A stretch of 64,000 nucleotides of DNA from an uncultured Paracoccaceae bacterium (GCA_947493335.1 CANLQO010000001.1:806001-870000); one strand, 5' to 3'. Numbered from the stretch's first letter, positions 9,323 to 19,435 are shown. Numbers and translations are program-made. The notes: generated from the sequence alone by a model not told the origin.

Positions 9323-10930
9323 CTAAACCATCATTTCTTTGGTGTTTGACAGGGTCACATCCGGGTAGTCGCGTGCCACCCGATCAATGTCCCACTGCAA
9401 GCGTGTCAGGAACACCGTATCGCCATCGTTGTCCAAGGCGATGTGCTGTTTGTTCGCGGCTGCAAAGGCCTCGACCGCGGCCTTTTCGCCATGCACCCAA
9501 CGGGCAGAGGTGAATTGCGAACCCTCAAAGCGGACAGGCAAGCCGTATTCCATCTCAATCCGGCTGGCGAGTACTTCAAACTGCAAGGCCCCGACGACTC
9601 CGACGATAAAGCCCGATCCGAAGGTGGGCTTGAACACTTTGGCAGCACCTTCTTCAGCGAATTGCATCAGCGCTTTTTCAAGATGCTTTGCCTTCATCGG
9701 GTCGCCCGCGCGGCAGCTTTGAAGAAGTTCCGGCGCGAAAGAGGGGATGCCCGTGACGCGGATCGCCTCGCCCTCGGTCAGGGTATCGCCAATGCGCAAC
9801 TGGCCGTGATTGGGGATGCCGATGATGTCACCTGCCCAGCCTTCTTCGGCCAGCTCGCGGTCGGCAGCAAGGAACATCACCGGATTGGCGACGGCCATCA
9901 CCTTTTTACTGCGCACATGGGTTAGCTTCATGCCGCGCTGAAAGTGACCAGAGGCAAGCCGGACAAAGGCCACGCGGTCGCGGTGCTTGGGGTCCATATT
10001 GGCCTGCACTTTAAAGACGAAACCGGCGACATTCTTTTCTTCAGGCGCGATTTCGCGTGGTTCGGCCTTCTGCACCTGCGGCTCTGGTCCGTAGGTGCCG
10101 ATGCCGTCCATCAACTCTTTGACACCAAAGGAATTAATCGCAGATCCGAACCAGATCGGCGTCATGGAGCCGTTCAACACGCTTTCCTGATCGAGCGGTG
10201 GCAAAAGCTCTTTCGCCATTTCGATCTCTTCAAGGAACTTCTCGAGCAGATGCGCCGGGATATGTTCCGCCAGCTTGGGGTCATCCAGCCCGTTGATCTC
10301 GATGCTTTCCGCTACCTTGTTGCGGTCGGCGCGGTCCATCAATTCAAGCCGATCACGCAGAATGTCGTAGGTGCCCATGAAATCCCGTCCGACGCCAATC
10401 GGCCAGGCGGCAGGGGTAACGTCAATCGCCAGATTTTCCTGAATTTCGTCAATGATCTCAAACGTATCGCGGCTTTCGCGGTCCATTTTGTTGCAAAACG
10501 TCAGGATCGGCAGGTCGCGCAGTCGGCAGACCTCAAACAGTTTTTGGGTCTGGCTTTCGACGCCCTTGGCCCCGTCGATCACCATCACGGCGGCATCCAC
10601 GGCGGTCAGCGTACGATAGGTGTCTTCCGAGAAATCCGAGTGGCCGGGTGTGTCCACCAGATTGAAGCGGTAGTTGTTGTTGGCATTGGCGAAATCGAAC
10701 GACATTGCAGAGGCCGAAACAGAGATGCCCCGGTCCTTTTCCATCTGCATGAAATCCGAGCGCGTGCGCCGCGCCTCCCCTTTGGCGCGGACTTGACCGG
10801 CCATTTGAATAGCACCGCCATAAAGCAGGAATTTTTCGGTCAACGTGGTTTTGCCCGCGTCCGGGTGCGAGATAATCGCAAAGGTACGACGGCGGGCAAT
10901 TTCGGCAGGAAGGTCAGGGCGATTTGTCAT
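9323..10930 (-). CDS. prfC: peptide chain release factor 3
   Basis: ARRRTFAIISHPDAGKTTLTEKFLLYGGAIQMAG, DTPGHSDFSEDTYRTLTAVD; ~535 aa. Confidence 0.96.
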   Translation of the reverse strand: MTNRPDLPAEIARRRTFAIISHPDAGKTTLTEKFLLYGGAIQMAGQVRAKGEARRTRSDFMQMEKDRGISVSASAMSFDFANANNNYRFNLVDTPGHSDFSEDTYRTLTAVDAAVMVIDGAKGVESQTQKLFEVCRLRDLPILTFCNKMDRESRDTFEIIDEIQENLAIDVTPAAWPIGVGRDFMGTYDILRDRLELMDRADRNKVAESIEINGLDDPKLAEHIPAHLLEKFLEEIEMAKELLPPLDQESVLNGSMTPIWFGSAINSFGVKELMDGIGTYGPEPQVQKAEPREIAPEEKNVAGFVFKVQANMDPKHRDRVAFVRLASGHFQRGMKLTHVRSKKVMAVANPVMFLAADRELAEEGWAGDIIGIPNHGQLRIGDTLTEGEAIRVTGIPSFAPELLQSCRAGDPMKAKHLEKALMQFAEEGAAKVFKPTFGSGFIVGVVGALQFEVLASRIEMEYGLPVRFEGSQFTSARWVHGEKAAVEAFAAANKQHIALDNDGDTVFLTRLQWDIDRVARDYPDVTLSNTKEMMV

Positions 10931-11117
10931 GGTGACCCTCTAGCGTGGGGCGGGACAAAGGGCAATTGGGCTACGCGTGTGGATGCCAATTGTGTGCAAG
11001 CCGGCAGCTAAATCGACGGCCAATTCTGGCGCATGGATCAGGGCAAAACGGGCCAAAGGCTGCTTTGCTATCGGATAGCGGGGCGGCATTATTGCTTAGC
11101 AGAGCGGTACGCCATTT

Positions 11118-11152
11118 ATCTCCCTCAGAGAAATTTTCCTGAGGGGATCACC
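11118..11152 (+). promoter_or_regulatory. 5'-UTR hairpin sequestering the Shine-Dalgarno of the TbpB-like lipoprotein gene
   Basis: ATC(t)CCCTCAG ... CTGAGGGGAT: 10 bp with one bulge; GAGGGG SD lies in 3' arm, ATG at 11153. Confidence 0.55.
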
Positions 11153-11761
11153 ATGATCAACACGATGACTTCAAAACTCGCGTTGCTTGCGACGCTTGGA
11201 TTGGCGGCCTGTGGCGGAACCGGCGTGCCGGTTGCAACAACGAACCCAGTCCCGGCGGAAAGGCTCAGCTTTTCTGAAATTGCCGATATCGCGGATGAGG
11301 TGAATGGCGGGTTCAACGCGGTGGCCATCACCCCCAAGGCGCTTGTGCCGACCGCGGGCGGTGCCACTTACAGCGGCGCGGTGGGCGGCACGATTGCCGT
11401 GCAGGGCAATGTGACCGATGTGGCGGGCGTGATGGCCATGGATGTTGATTTTGGTCGCGATGAAGTGGGCGGCCTGCTTGGCAATTTCGTCACCCGCGCG
11501 GGCGACGACATTGACGGTACGCTCAGTCTGCGCAACGGCGTCCTCAACCGTCGTAGCAACAGCCAGCAGGTTGCTATCTTTGCCGACGTGAACGGCAACC
11601 TCCGCAGCGCGGCAGGCGAAAACCTGTCCGTTGACGCACGCCTGCGCAACAGTGGATTCAAGGGCAATAACGTCGCATTCGTTGGCGGCGACATCGAAGG
11701 CGACATCTATGTCGATGGTGTGCGCGGCGATCTGGACTTGCGCACGCAATTGGAACGCTAG
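11153..11761 (+). CDS. transferrin-binding-protein-like (TbpB beta-barrel type) lipoprotein
   Basis: lipobox LGLAACGG; GGATYSGAVGGTIAVQG...MDVDFGRDEVGGLLGNF resembles TbpB-like beta-barrel domains; SD GAGGGG upstream. Confidence 0.6.
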   Translation: MINTMTSKLALLATLGLAACGGTGVPVATTNPVPAERLSFSEIADIADEVNGGFNAVAITPKALVPTAGGATYSGAVGGTIAVQGNVTDVAGVMAMDVDFGRDEVGGLLGNFVTRAGDDIDGTLSLRNGVLNRRSNSQQVAIFADVNGNLRSAAGENLSVDARLRNSGFKGNNVAFVGGDIEGDIYVDGVRGDLDLRTQLER

Positions 11762-11764
11762 CAC

Positions 11765-12763
11765 CTAGCTGCGCGACGCTTTGCGCAAAAGAGCCACGGC
11801 ATCCGGCGTTGATAGCAGGCTGCCGTGGACCTCATAATCCAGGTGATGGCGGTGGCCATGCGTGTCGCCGGTGACATCGCCGGGCAGGGCGGCGCGGGTG
11901 CGCGGATCAACTAACAGCGATTCCGCTGCGATCCCTTCGGCGTAGATGATCTGGTGATTGTCAAAAAGCAGTTGGAAGTAGTCCACAAATCCGCCGTCCT
12001 GACGATAGACGGTGTCGCCATTGATCAAATGGCGCACCTTGACCAGAACCTCACTCCGGCCCGCGCCGAGACGATCCTGTCGTTGGTAAACAAAGAGCCG
12101 GTGATCGGGACTGACCACCAGATCATTCATGTTGTGCAGCGCATCGGCTTTGATGACGACCGGGGCAAAGTCGCCAACCGCGCGATAAGTCGTCTGACCG
12201 ATCCAGCGGATTTGCTGCGGGCCGTCATCGCGGGTCAACACTTTGTCGCCCACCGATAAGTTCTCAATCGGGACCTGCTGGCCCGAGGCCATGGTGATAT
12301 GGGTGCCGCGGGTAAACGCAACGCAGGCCACTTCGGCAAAGCGGGTTGCGGCGGCCTCTCGGTCGATGCCAACAAGGCGGTAATCGGTCTTGGCCGTCAG
12401 CGGGGCGAGTGGCAAAAGATAGACCGCCTCAACCCCGTCCTGTTCGATTTCAACGATGACCAGCGCCTCGAACGTGCTGCCGTCGCGGGCCATCAGGGTC
12501 AGGCAGCAATCAAGCACCACGGCATTGCCGGGTTTGCCAACTTCCGTGCTGTCGTCAATTTCAAAAAAGATCTGCTCATCCGTCATCGCGAGCGTCAGAC
12601 GAAGCCGGGCCCCATCGCCGCGAAGCTGATAGACGTCATCCAGCACCAGTTCATCTGCAAAGGACATTCCGTCCCCCAGTGCAACGCCATCTGTGACAAC
12701 GAAATTTTCGGCCGACAGAACCGGGACAGCCTGCAAACTGCGCGATGTAGAAGGGGTCGACAT
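11765..12763 (-). CDS. Hint (Hedgehog/intein-type) domain protein
   Basis: CVAFTRGTHITMASGQQVPIENLSVGDKVLTRDDGPQQIRWIG...VSPDHRLFV; start at MSTPSTSR. Confidence 0.85.
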   Translation of the reverse strand: MSTPSTSRSLQAVPVLSAENFVVTDGVALGDGMSFADELVLDDVYQLRGDGARLRLTLAMTDEQIFFEIDDSTEVGKPGNAVVLDCCLTLMARDGSTFEALVIVEIEQDGVEAVYLLPLAPLTAKTDYRLVGIDREAAATRFAEVACVAFTRGTHITMASGQQVPIENLSVGDKVLTRDDGPQQIRWIGQTTYRAVGDFAPVVIKADALHNMNDLVVSPDHRLFVYQRQDRLGAGRSEVLVKVRHLINGDTVYRQDGGFVDYFQLLFDNHQIIYAEGIAAESLLVDPRTRAALPGDVTGDTHGHRHHLDYEVHGSLLSTPDAVALLRKASRS

Positions 12764-12897
12764 AAGCGGAAAAACCACCGGGTGTGAGGGTGAAGTCAAC
12801 CTAGGGTCAAAGGGACGGGGCGTCAACGCAACGAAGCCGCTGTTCTTGGCCCCGTGCCGTGCTAGAAAGCGGCAAAGCAAGCAAAGGGGATCGCGTG

Positions 12898-13674
12898 ATG
12901 GATTTGGGGATCAAGGGAAAACGCGCACTGGTCTGCGCAAGCTCAAAAGGGCTGGGCAAGGGCTGCGCGCTGGCGCTGGCAGAGGCCGGCGTTGACTTGG
13001 TGTTGAACGCCCGCGGGGCAGAGGCGTTGGAAGCAACAGCGGCAGAGGCCCGCGCGCTGGGCGTCGATGTCACAACGGTAGCCGCTGATGTGACGACCGA
13101 GGATGGTCGCGCCGCTTTGCTGGAGGCCGCGCAGGGCGTTGATATTCTGGTCAACAATGCTGGTGGACCACCGCCGGGGTTATGGACCGACTGGGACCGG
13201 GATGACTTTATTGCTGCCCTTGATGCCAACATGCTGGCCCCCATTGCGCTTATGAAAGCGCTGCTGCCGGGAATGATGGAGACGGGCTGGGGCCGGGTCG
13301 TGAATATCACGTCCGTTTCGGTGAAATCTCCGATCGCGCAACTCGGCCTGTCCAATTCGGCCCGTGCCGGGCTGACCGGCTACGTCGCCGGTACCGCGCG
13401 GCAGGTGGCCCCACAGGGCGTGACCATTAACAACATCTTGCCGGGTATCCATGCCACAGACCGTGCGGTGAGCCTTGATACTGGTGTGACCAAGGCGCAG
13501 GGCATCTCCATGGACGAAGCACGCGCACAGCGCGAAGCGACAATCCCGGCGCGTCGGTACGGCACGATTGAGGAATTTGGTGCGACTTGCGCATTCCTCT
13601 GTTCGCAGCACGCGGGTTTTATCGTTGGGCAGAACATTCTGCTGGACGGTGGCGCGACGAACACGACGATGTAA
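12898..13674 (+). CDS. SDR family oxidoreductase
   Basis: GKRALVCASSKGLGKGCALALAEAG, NNAGGPPPG, C-terminal GQNILLDGGATNTTM. Confidence 0.92.
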   Translation: MDLGIKGKRALVCASSKGLGKGCALALAEAGVDLVLNARGAEALEATAAEARALGVDVTTVAADVTTEDGRAALLEAAQGVDILVNNAGGPPPGLWTDWDRDDFIAALDANMLAPIALMKALLPGMMETGWGRVVNITSVSVKSPIAQLGLSNSARAGLTGYVAGTARQVAPQGVTINNILPGIHATDRAVSLDTGVTKAQGISMDEARAQREATIPARRYGTIEEFGATCAFLCSQHAGFIVGQNILLDGGATNTTM

Positions 13675-14792
13675 TGGCACAAGGGTTTAGCCTCAAAGAC
13701 GATCTGTTCAACGCCGATACTGTTGGGCGGCTGGCGGGGTATTTTGAAAACGCGGGCGTCTTTCGGGCGGCCCCGTTCGAGGCGGAGGTGATGGCGCGGA
13801 TGCCACCGCTGGAGCTGATGGCACGGATCAGCATGATCGCTGATGTCCTCGGCAACCATCTGCCGTCGGATTTTGCGGAGGCGGCACAGGCGATTCACGC
13901 GGCTTTGCCGCCGCCGCTTGACCCGACAAAGACGGATGACGACTTTGGTCATTTCATCTTTGCGCCTTTGGGGGTTTTTGCTGAAAATCAGGGGCTTGAG
14001 GGGCATCTTTCAACCTCTCTTGATCTGTTGGAGGCTGTAACCCAACGCTTTTCGATGGAATTCTCAATCCGGGCATTCATCAATCGCTGGCCGCAAGAGG
14101 TTCTTGCACGCATGCAGGATTGGGTCGGGCATGACAGTTATCATGTCCGCCGCCTTGTCAGTGAAGGCACGCGGCCCAAATTGCCATGGGGCAAGGCGAT
14201 CAACATTGGGTCCGATCAGACGTTGCCGCTGCTTGATGCGCTGCACGGCGATCGCACGCGATTTGTCACGCGGTCGGTTGCCAACCATCTGAATGATATC
14301 ACAAAGTCCGACCCTGACGCGGCGCTGGGCCGTCTTGCCGCTTGGAAAACGGGTGGGCAGCAGGACACAAAAGAATTGGGCTGGATGACGCGTCACGCCC
14401 TGCGCGGTTTGGTCAAGGCCGGGCATCCCGGCGCATTGGCACAGATGGGCTATGCCCCGGACGAGCCGCTGGCAAAGGCGCAGATCGCGATGGTCCCCGA
14501 CACGCTCAAGATCGGAGAGACGGCACAGGTCATGGTCACGCTGTGCACGGTCAAAGATGCGCCGTTGATTGTGGATTACGTGATCGACTTTGTGAAATCC
14601 AACGGCTCCACCGCGCCAAAGGTGTTCAAATTGAAAGTGTTAGAGGCCAAAGCGGGCGTGCCCGTCACACTGGAAAAGAAGCATCTCTTCAAGAAAGGCG
14701 CGACGACGTTTACCCATTATCCGGGTGCCCATCGCGCGCATCTGCAGGTGAATGGGCGCAAGGTCGCAAGCGCTGACTTCATCTTGTCCTAA
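13674..14792 (+). CDS. DNA alkylation repair protein (AlkC/AlkD-like HEAT-repeat)
   Basis: FSMEFSIRAFINRWPQEVLARMQDWVGHDSYHVRRLVSEGTRPKLPW; start overlaps SDR stop (TAATG). Confidence 0.85.
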   Translation: MAQGFSLKDDLFNADTVGRLAGYFENAGVFRAAPFEAEVMARMPPLELMARISMIADVLGNHLPSDFAEAAQAIHAALPPPLDPTKTDDDFGHFIFAPLGVFAENQGLEGHLSTSLDLLEAVTQRFSMEFSIRAFINRWPQEVLARMQDWVGHDSYHVRRLVSEGTRPKLPWGKAINIGSDQTLPLLDALHGDRTRFVTRSVANHLNDITKSDPDAALGRLAAWKTGGQQDTKELGWMTRHALRGLVKAGHPGALAQMGYAPDEPLAKAQIAMVPDTLKIGETAQVMVTLCTVKDAPLIVDYVIDFVKSNGSTAPKVFKLKVLEAKAGVPVTLEKKHLFKKGATTFTHYPGAHRAHLQVNGRKVASADFILS

Positions 14793-14846
14793 GCGGTGAT
14801 CGTTGTTAGGTGCATTCCTGACTGAATTGCTCAGGACTTTGAGGCG

Positions 14847-15920
14847 ATGACCACCCCCCGGCTGCAAATCTCGCAGATCACCAAGGCATTTGACGGCCGC
14901 CGGATCGTCGACGGCATTGATCTGACCGTGATGCCGGGGCAGGTGACCTGCCTGCTCGGACCGTCGGGCTGCGGCAAATCCACGACGCTGCGCATGATCG
15001 CCGGGGTCGAGATGCAGGACAGTGGCACCATCCACGTCGACGGGCGGTTGGTTTGCGACACCGTGCAGCGCGTGCCACCAGAAGAGCGCGGGATCGGCCT
15101 GATGTTTCAGGATTTTGCGCTGTTCCCGCACCTGAACGTAGCACAAAACGTGGGCTTTGGTCTGCCCCGGCGTGGCAGCGAGGCGCGGATCAAGGCGCTA
15201 TTGGGCAAGGTCGGTATGCTGCGCCATATCGACCGCTATCCGCACGAGCTTTCCGGTGGTGAACAGCAGCGCGTTGCATTGGCTCGGGCCCTTGCGCCCA
15301 AGCCGGGTATCATGCTGATGGATGAACCATTTTCTGGTCTTGATGACCGCTTGCGCGATGATATCCGCGACGAGACGCTGGATGTATTGAAAGAAGAAGG
15401 AGCGGCGGTTCTGCTGGTCACGCACGAACCCGCCGAAGCGATGCGTATGGCTGATGAGATCGCGCTGATGCGCGATGGCCGGATCGTGCAGCGCGGCGCA
15501 CCCTATAACATCTATAATGCGCCAGTCGATTTAAAAGCAGCGTCTTTCTTTAGCGATATCAATGTGATCCGGGGTAAAGTTGAAGGTGCGTTGACTGAGA
15601 CGCCATTCGGTCAATTCCTTGCCCCCGGCGTTGCAGACGGAACGGAAGTGGACATCTGCATTCGGCCCCAGCACCTGAAGATCGACTTTGATCGCGCCGG
15701 GCGCGGCCCGAACCCAACCCCGGCCGAAGGATCGCCCGCGCGTGGCATCGTGCGCCGGGCGCGGTTTATGGGTAACGAAAGTCTGGTGGAATTCGAGATG
15801 GACTATGATGGCTCTGTCCTACGAGCAGTGGTGCCTTCTGTCTTTCTGCCGCAACCGGGAACCGCGCTGTGGATCATGATCCGGCGGGACCGTTGTTTCG
15901 TCTTCCCGCGCGCGGCCTAG
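14847..15920 (+). CDS. ABC transporter ATP-binding protein, Fe(3+)-type (FbpC-like)
   Basis: LLGPSGCGKSTTLRMIAG, LSGGEQQRVALARALAPKPGIMLMDEPFSGLD; C-terminal TOBE-like region. Confidence 0.9.
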   Translation: MTTPRLQISQITKAFDGRRIVDGIDLTVMPGQVTCLLGPSGCGKSTTLRMIAGVEMQDSGTIHVDGRLVCDTVQRVPPEERGIGLMFQDFALFPHLNVAQNVGFGLPRRGSEARIKALLGKVGMLRHIDRYPHELSGGEQQRVALARALAPKPGIMLMDEPFSGLDDRLRDDIRDETLDVLKEEGAAVLLVTHEPAEAMRMADEIALMRDGRIVQRGAPYNIYNAPVDLKAASFFSDINVIRGKVEGALTETPFGQFLAPGVADGTEVDICIRPQHLKIDFDRAGRGPNPTPAEGSPARGIVRRARFMGNESLVEFEMDYDGSVLRAVVPSVFLPQPGTALWIMIRRDRCFVFPRAA

Positions 15921-16144
15921 GCCAGTCGCGCCGCACGTCCGCCCCGGCGACGTGTCAGCTTGGACCGGCGTCCCTCAAGCTCTTTCATCACGTTGCGCCG
16001 TTCTTCCGGCGTCATCCGCGACCACGCACCGATTTCGTCGATCGAACGCAAGCAACCCGTGCACAAGCGGCTTTCGGGCTGGATCACGCAAATCTTGATA
16101 CAAGGGCTTTCAATCTCGGCCCGTTTCCAAATGTCATCCGTCAT
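15917..16144 (-). CDS. DUF1289 domain protein
   Basis: ESPCIKICVIQPESRLCTGCLRSIDEIGAWSRMTPEERRNVM. Confidence 0.88.
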   Translation of the reverse strand: MTDDIWKRAEIESPCIKICVIQPESRLCTGCLRSIDEIGAWSRMTPEERRNVMKELEGRRSKLTRRRGGRAARLA

Positions 16145-16616
16145 GCGCTTTTCCCAAATGTGCCAGCCGATCCAGCAACCCTTGCAGGATATAGGCAGCG
16201 GCCACGTGATCGATCAGCTCTCCGCGACGTTTTCGCGACATATCCGCCTCGAGCATCGCGCGTTCGGCGGCGACGGTGGACAGGCGCTCATCCCAGAACG
16301 TGATGGGCAGATCCGTCAGCCGTTCCAGATTGCGGGCAAAGGCGCGCGTCGCCTGACAGCGGGGGCCCTCGCTGCCATCCATGTTCATCGGCAGGCCCAG
16401 CACCAGACCTGCCACTTCGCGCTTTGCGCATAGCGCCAATAGGGCTGCCGCATCGACACCGAATTTCTTGCGTTTGATGGTCTCAACCGGGGTGGCAACG
16501 CCGCGCAAGCGGTCTGACACGGCCACGCCCAGCGTGACGGTCCCAAGGTCCAGCCCGGCGATCGCGCCAAAGGCGGGCAGGGTGGCTGCGAATTCTGCGG
16601 GGTCTTGCCAGATCAT
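16134..16616 (-). CDS. ruvX: Holliday junction resolvase RuvX (YqgF)
   Basis: AGLDLGTVTLGVAVSD, LGLPMNMDGSEGPRCQATRAFA, FWDERLSTVAAERAM. Confidence 0.93.
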   Translation of the reverse strand: MIWQDPAEFAATLPAFGAIAGLDLGTVTLGVAVSDRLRGVATPVETIKRKKFGVDAAALLALCAKREVAGLVLGLPMNMDGSEGPRCQATRAFARNLERLTDLPITFWDERLSTVAAERAMLEADMSRKRRGELIDHVAAAYILQGLLDRLAHLGKAHDG

Positions 16617-17806
16617 TCCGCGACCCCGGCGGCGGTGGCTGCCTCGACCAAGATGGACATCGCAGCGGGGTCAGCGGCAAAGACCGTCTGCGCCTCGGCC
16701 CAGATGCGTCCGGCCTGTTCCAGATCACCCAGCACGCCATGGGCCACGATCAAACGGGCCCAGTCGTTCGCGGTACCGCCTTCAGTCGCCAACCGGTCTG
16801 ACAGGCTGGCCACCATGTTGTTGATCATCGCCGCGCGGTCCTCATCCGTCATGTCTTGTGCGTTGGCGATATCCTCTGCCGTTGGGCCGCGGACCTGAGG
16901 CGGCGCATAGTCAACGCCGGCCCGTGCGGCGGCCTCTGCGATCTGAAGCCGGGCCAGCGAGGTGTGATAGCCATCCGGTTCATCTTCGACGAGTGGCCGC
17001 CAGAGACGAAAGGCGATGTCGCCACGGTCGGTCTGCAAATAGAGCGCGCCAAGGTGATAGCGCGCCGCAATATTGCCCGGCTCGCGGTCAAGAAGCTGCT
17101 GCAGCACCGCTTCGGCCTCGGGCGAGATATATCCATCTGCGGCTAATGCCATGAGGTCAAGCTGACGGCGCAGGTCTTCGGCGACGGCCGCGTCCCCCTT
17201 GAGCGTCACAACCTTTCCCTGTGCAATGGCAGCAGCCGCATAATTGCGCAGTTCGGCCTCATGAAAAGCCAGCAACTCCCACCCGCGCAAGTCGTTTGGG
17301 CGCGACGGCATGATCCCGCGCAGCTCTTCGACGCTGGCAAGGTATTCGGCAGGTGGCTCCACTGGCGGCAGCTCTGGCGCTGCGGCTTCAAGTTCGGCCT
17401 GACTGGGCCGATTTGCGCGCAGGTCTTCAGAGGCCGCCAAACGCTGCGCGAGCGGTTGATCCGGCACGCCGGGTGAACCCAACCACAAATAGGTCGCAGC
17501 AGTCGCGGACAGCGTCAAAACGCCAACCAATCCGGCGGTCCGGGGGCTGGCGCCAAAGACACCGCTTGTGCGGGGGGCGGCGTTGGCTGCCAAAAGCCGG
17601 CGGGCCACTTCGGTGCGCGCGCGCTCTGCTTCGGATGGATCAAGGATGTCGCGGGCCAAATCACGCTCAATCTCGGCCAGCTGCGCGGTATAGATTTCAA
17701 CGTCAGAGGAGGCGGCATCCGCACCGCCTGCATCGCGCAAAAGCGGCCTGACCAAAGTCATCAAAACGACGGCCGCTAGGACCCCGGCGATCGCCCAAAA
17801 CAACAT
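16613..17806 (-). CDS. ccmI: c-type cytochrome biogenesis protein CcmI
   Basis: N-terminal two-TM region with VEIYTAQLAEIERDLARDILDPSEAERARTEVARRLL plus TPR region. Confidence 0.9.
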   Translation of the reverse strand: MLFWAIAGVLAAVVLMTLVRPLLRDAGGADAASSDVEIYTAQLAEIERDLARDILDPSEAERARTEVARRLLAANAAPRTSGVFGASPRTAGLVGVLTLSATAATYLWLGSPGVPDQPLAQRLAASEDLRANRPSQAELEAAAPELPPVEPPAEYLASVEELRGIMPSRPNDLRGWELLAFHEAELRNYAAAAIAQGKVVTLKGDAAVAEDLRRQLDLMALAADGYISPEAEAVLQQLLDREPGNIAARYHLGALYLQTDRGDIAFRLWRPLVEDEPDGYHTSLARLQIAEAAARAGVDYAPPQVRGPTAEDIANAQDMTDEDRAAMINNMVASLSDRLATEGGTANDWARLIVAHGVLGDLEQAGRIWAEAQTVFAADPAAMSILVEAATAAGVAE

Positions 17807-17996
17807 GCATTCCCCTTTGTTCCGCTTCTATCTAGGCGGTCGGGACGGCAGAGGAAAGACACGAGCCTGTGCAATCGCACGGGAACGGGACACCATGTCG
17901 CAAATCCATCGCCTCTTGCCGCTGGCAGTATCCTTTTCATGGCCGCATCGGGCGAGTAAGTCGTATCGGCCTGCCGGGTCAGAGGGGAATCGACAC

Positions 17997-19241
17997 ATGA
18001 AGCGGTATTCAGCGTTTGCCATCGCCCGAGAGGCGTTTCGCCAGCACACTGGCTGGGATCGCGCGTGGCGGTCGCCCGAGCCAAAGGCGAAGTACGATGT
18101 GATCATTGTCGGCGCCGGTGGCCACGGTCTGGCGACGGCATATTTTCTGGGCAAGAATTTTGGCATCACCAATGTGGCGGTGATTGATAAGGGCTGGTTG
18201 GGCGGCGGCAATACCGGGCGGAACACCACGATCATCCGTTCAAATTATTTGCAGGACCCCTCTGCAGCGATTTATGAAAAGTCCCGCTCGCTTTATGAGA
18301 CGATGTCTCAGGACCTCAATTACAACGTGATGTTCAGCCCACGCGGTGTGCTGATGCTGGCGCAGACCGAACATGAGGTGCGCGGCTACAAGCGCACGGC
18401 CCACGCCAACAGTCTGCAAGGGGTCACAACCGAATGGATTGAGCCCGCGCGGGTCAAGGAAATCTGTCCGATCATGAACATTGAAGGGCCGCGCTATCCG
18501 GTTCTTGGTGGCCTTTGGCAGGCCCGCGGCGGCACCGCGCGCCATGACGCTGTGGCTTGGGGCTACGCCCGCGCCTGTTCTGACATGGGCATGGACATCA
18601 TTCAGAAATGTGAAGTCACCGGGGTGATGACCGAAGGCGGCAAGGTGACGGGCGTGAACACAACGCGCGGCGACATTTCCTGCAACAAGCTGGGGATGGT
18701 GGTGGCCGGTCACGCCTCTGTGCTGGCCTCAATGGCCGGATTCCAACTGCCAATCGAAAGCGTGCCGCTTCAGGCGCTGGTGTCAGAGCCGATCAAGCCC
18801 TGCATGGACATCGTTGTGATGGCCAACACGGTGCATGGCTACATGTCGCAGTCCGACAAAGGCGAGATGGTGATTGGCGGCGGCACGGACGGGCACAACG
18901 CCTATACGCAGCGCGGATCGTTCCACCATATCGAGGAAACCGTGCGGGCATTGGTCGAAACATTCCCGATGATCGCCAACCTCAAGATGCTGCGCCAGTG
19001 GGGCGGGATCGTCGATGTGACCGGTGACCGGTCTCCGATCCTGTCGAAAACGCCGGTTGAGGGTATCTTTGTAAACTGCGGTTGGGGCACCGGCGGGTTC
19101 AAGGCGATCCCGGGTTCCGGTTGGGCCATGGCTGAACTGATGGCCAAGGGGCATTCGCCGCTGACGGAAGAGTTTAATATGTTCCGCTTCCGCGAAGGCA
19201 AATTTATCGACGAAAGCGTCGCTGCCGGGGTGGCGCACTAA
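17997..19241 (+). CDS. soxB: sarcosine oxidase subunit beta
   Basis: MKRYSAFAIAREAFRQHTGWDRAWRSPEPKAKYDVIIVGAGGHGLATAYFLGKNFGITNVAVIDKGWLGGGNTGRNTTIIRSNYL. Confidence 0.96.
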   Translation: MKRYSAFAIAREAFRQHTGWDRAWRSPEPKAKYDVIIVGAGGHGLATAYFLGKNFGITNVAVIDKGWLGGGNTGRNTTIIRSNYLQDPSAAIYEKSRSLYETMSQDLNYNVMFSPRGVLMLAQTEHEVRGYKRTAHANSLQGVTTEWIEPARVKEICPIMNIEGPRYPVLGGLWQARGGTARHDAVAWGYARACSDMGMDIIQKCEVTGVMTEGGKVTGVNTTRGDISCNKLGMVVAGHASVLASMAGFQLPIESVPLQALVSEPIKPCMDIVVMANTVHGYMSQSDKGEMVIGGGTDGHNAYTQRGSFHHIEETVRALVETFPMIANLKMLRQWGGIVDVTGDRSPILSKTPVEGIFVNCGWGTGGFKAIPGSGWAMAELMAKGHSPLTEEFNMFRFREGKFIDESVAAGVAH

Positions 19242-19435
19242 TGCGGGTCGCGATGCCCCATCGTCCGGTCGCTGATTTCGGCGTCAATACGGGTCATTTC
19301 CCGGTCGGCATGGCTGTTGCCGTGACTGGCGCCGTCCGTTTCGACGACAAAGGCTCGACCGCGACGCTTCTCAACAATGGCGAAGATCACACTAGCCAAA
19401 AGCAGGCCGCCAATGATGAGATAAACGATTTCCAT
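19238..19435 (-). CDS. small putative membrane protein (antisense-oriented inside sox cluster)
   Basis: MEIVYLIIGGLLLASVIFAIVEKRRGRAFVV... one N-terminal TM; weak evidence. Confidence 0.4.
   Translation of the reverse strand: MEIVYLIIGGLLLASVIFAIVEKRRGRAFVVETDGASHGNSHADREMTRIDAEISDRTMGHRDPH

Noticed and set aside
9944-11011. 355-aa plus-strand ORF
   Set aside because: Antisense to prfC with no recognisable domain; shadow ORF
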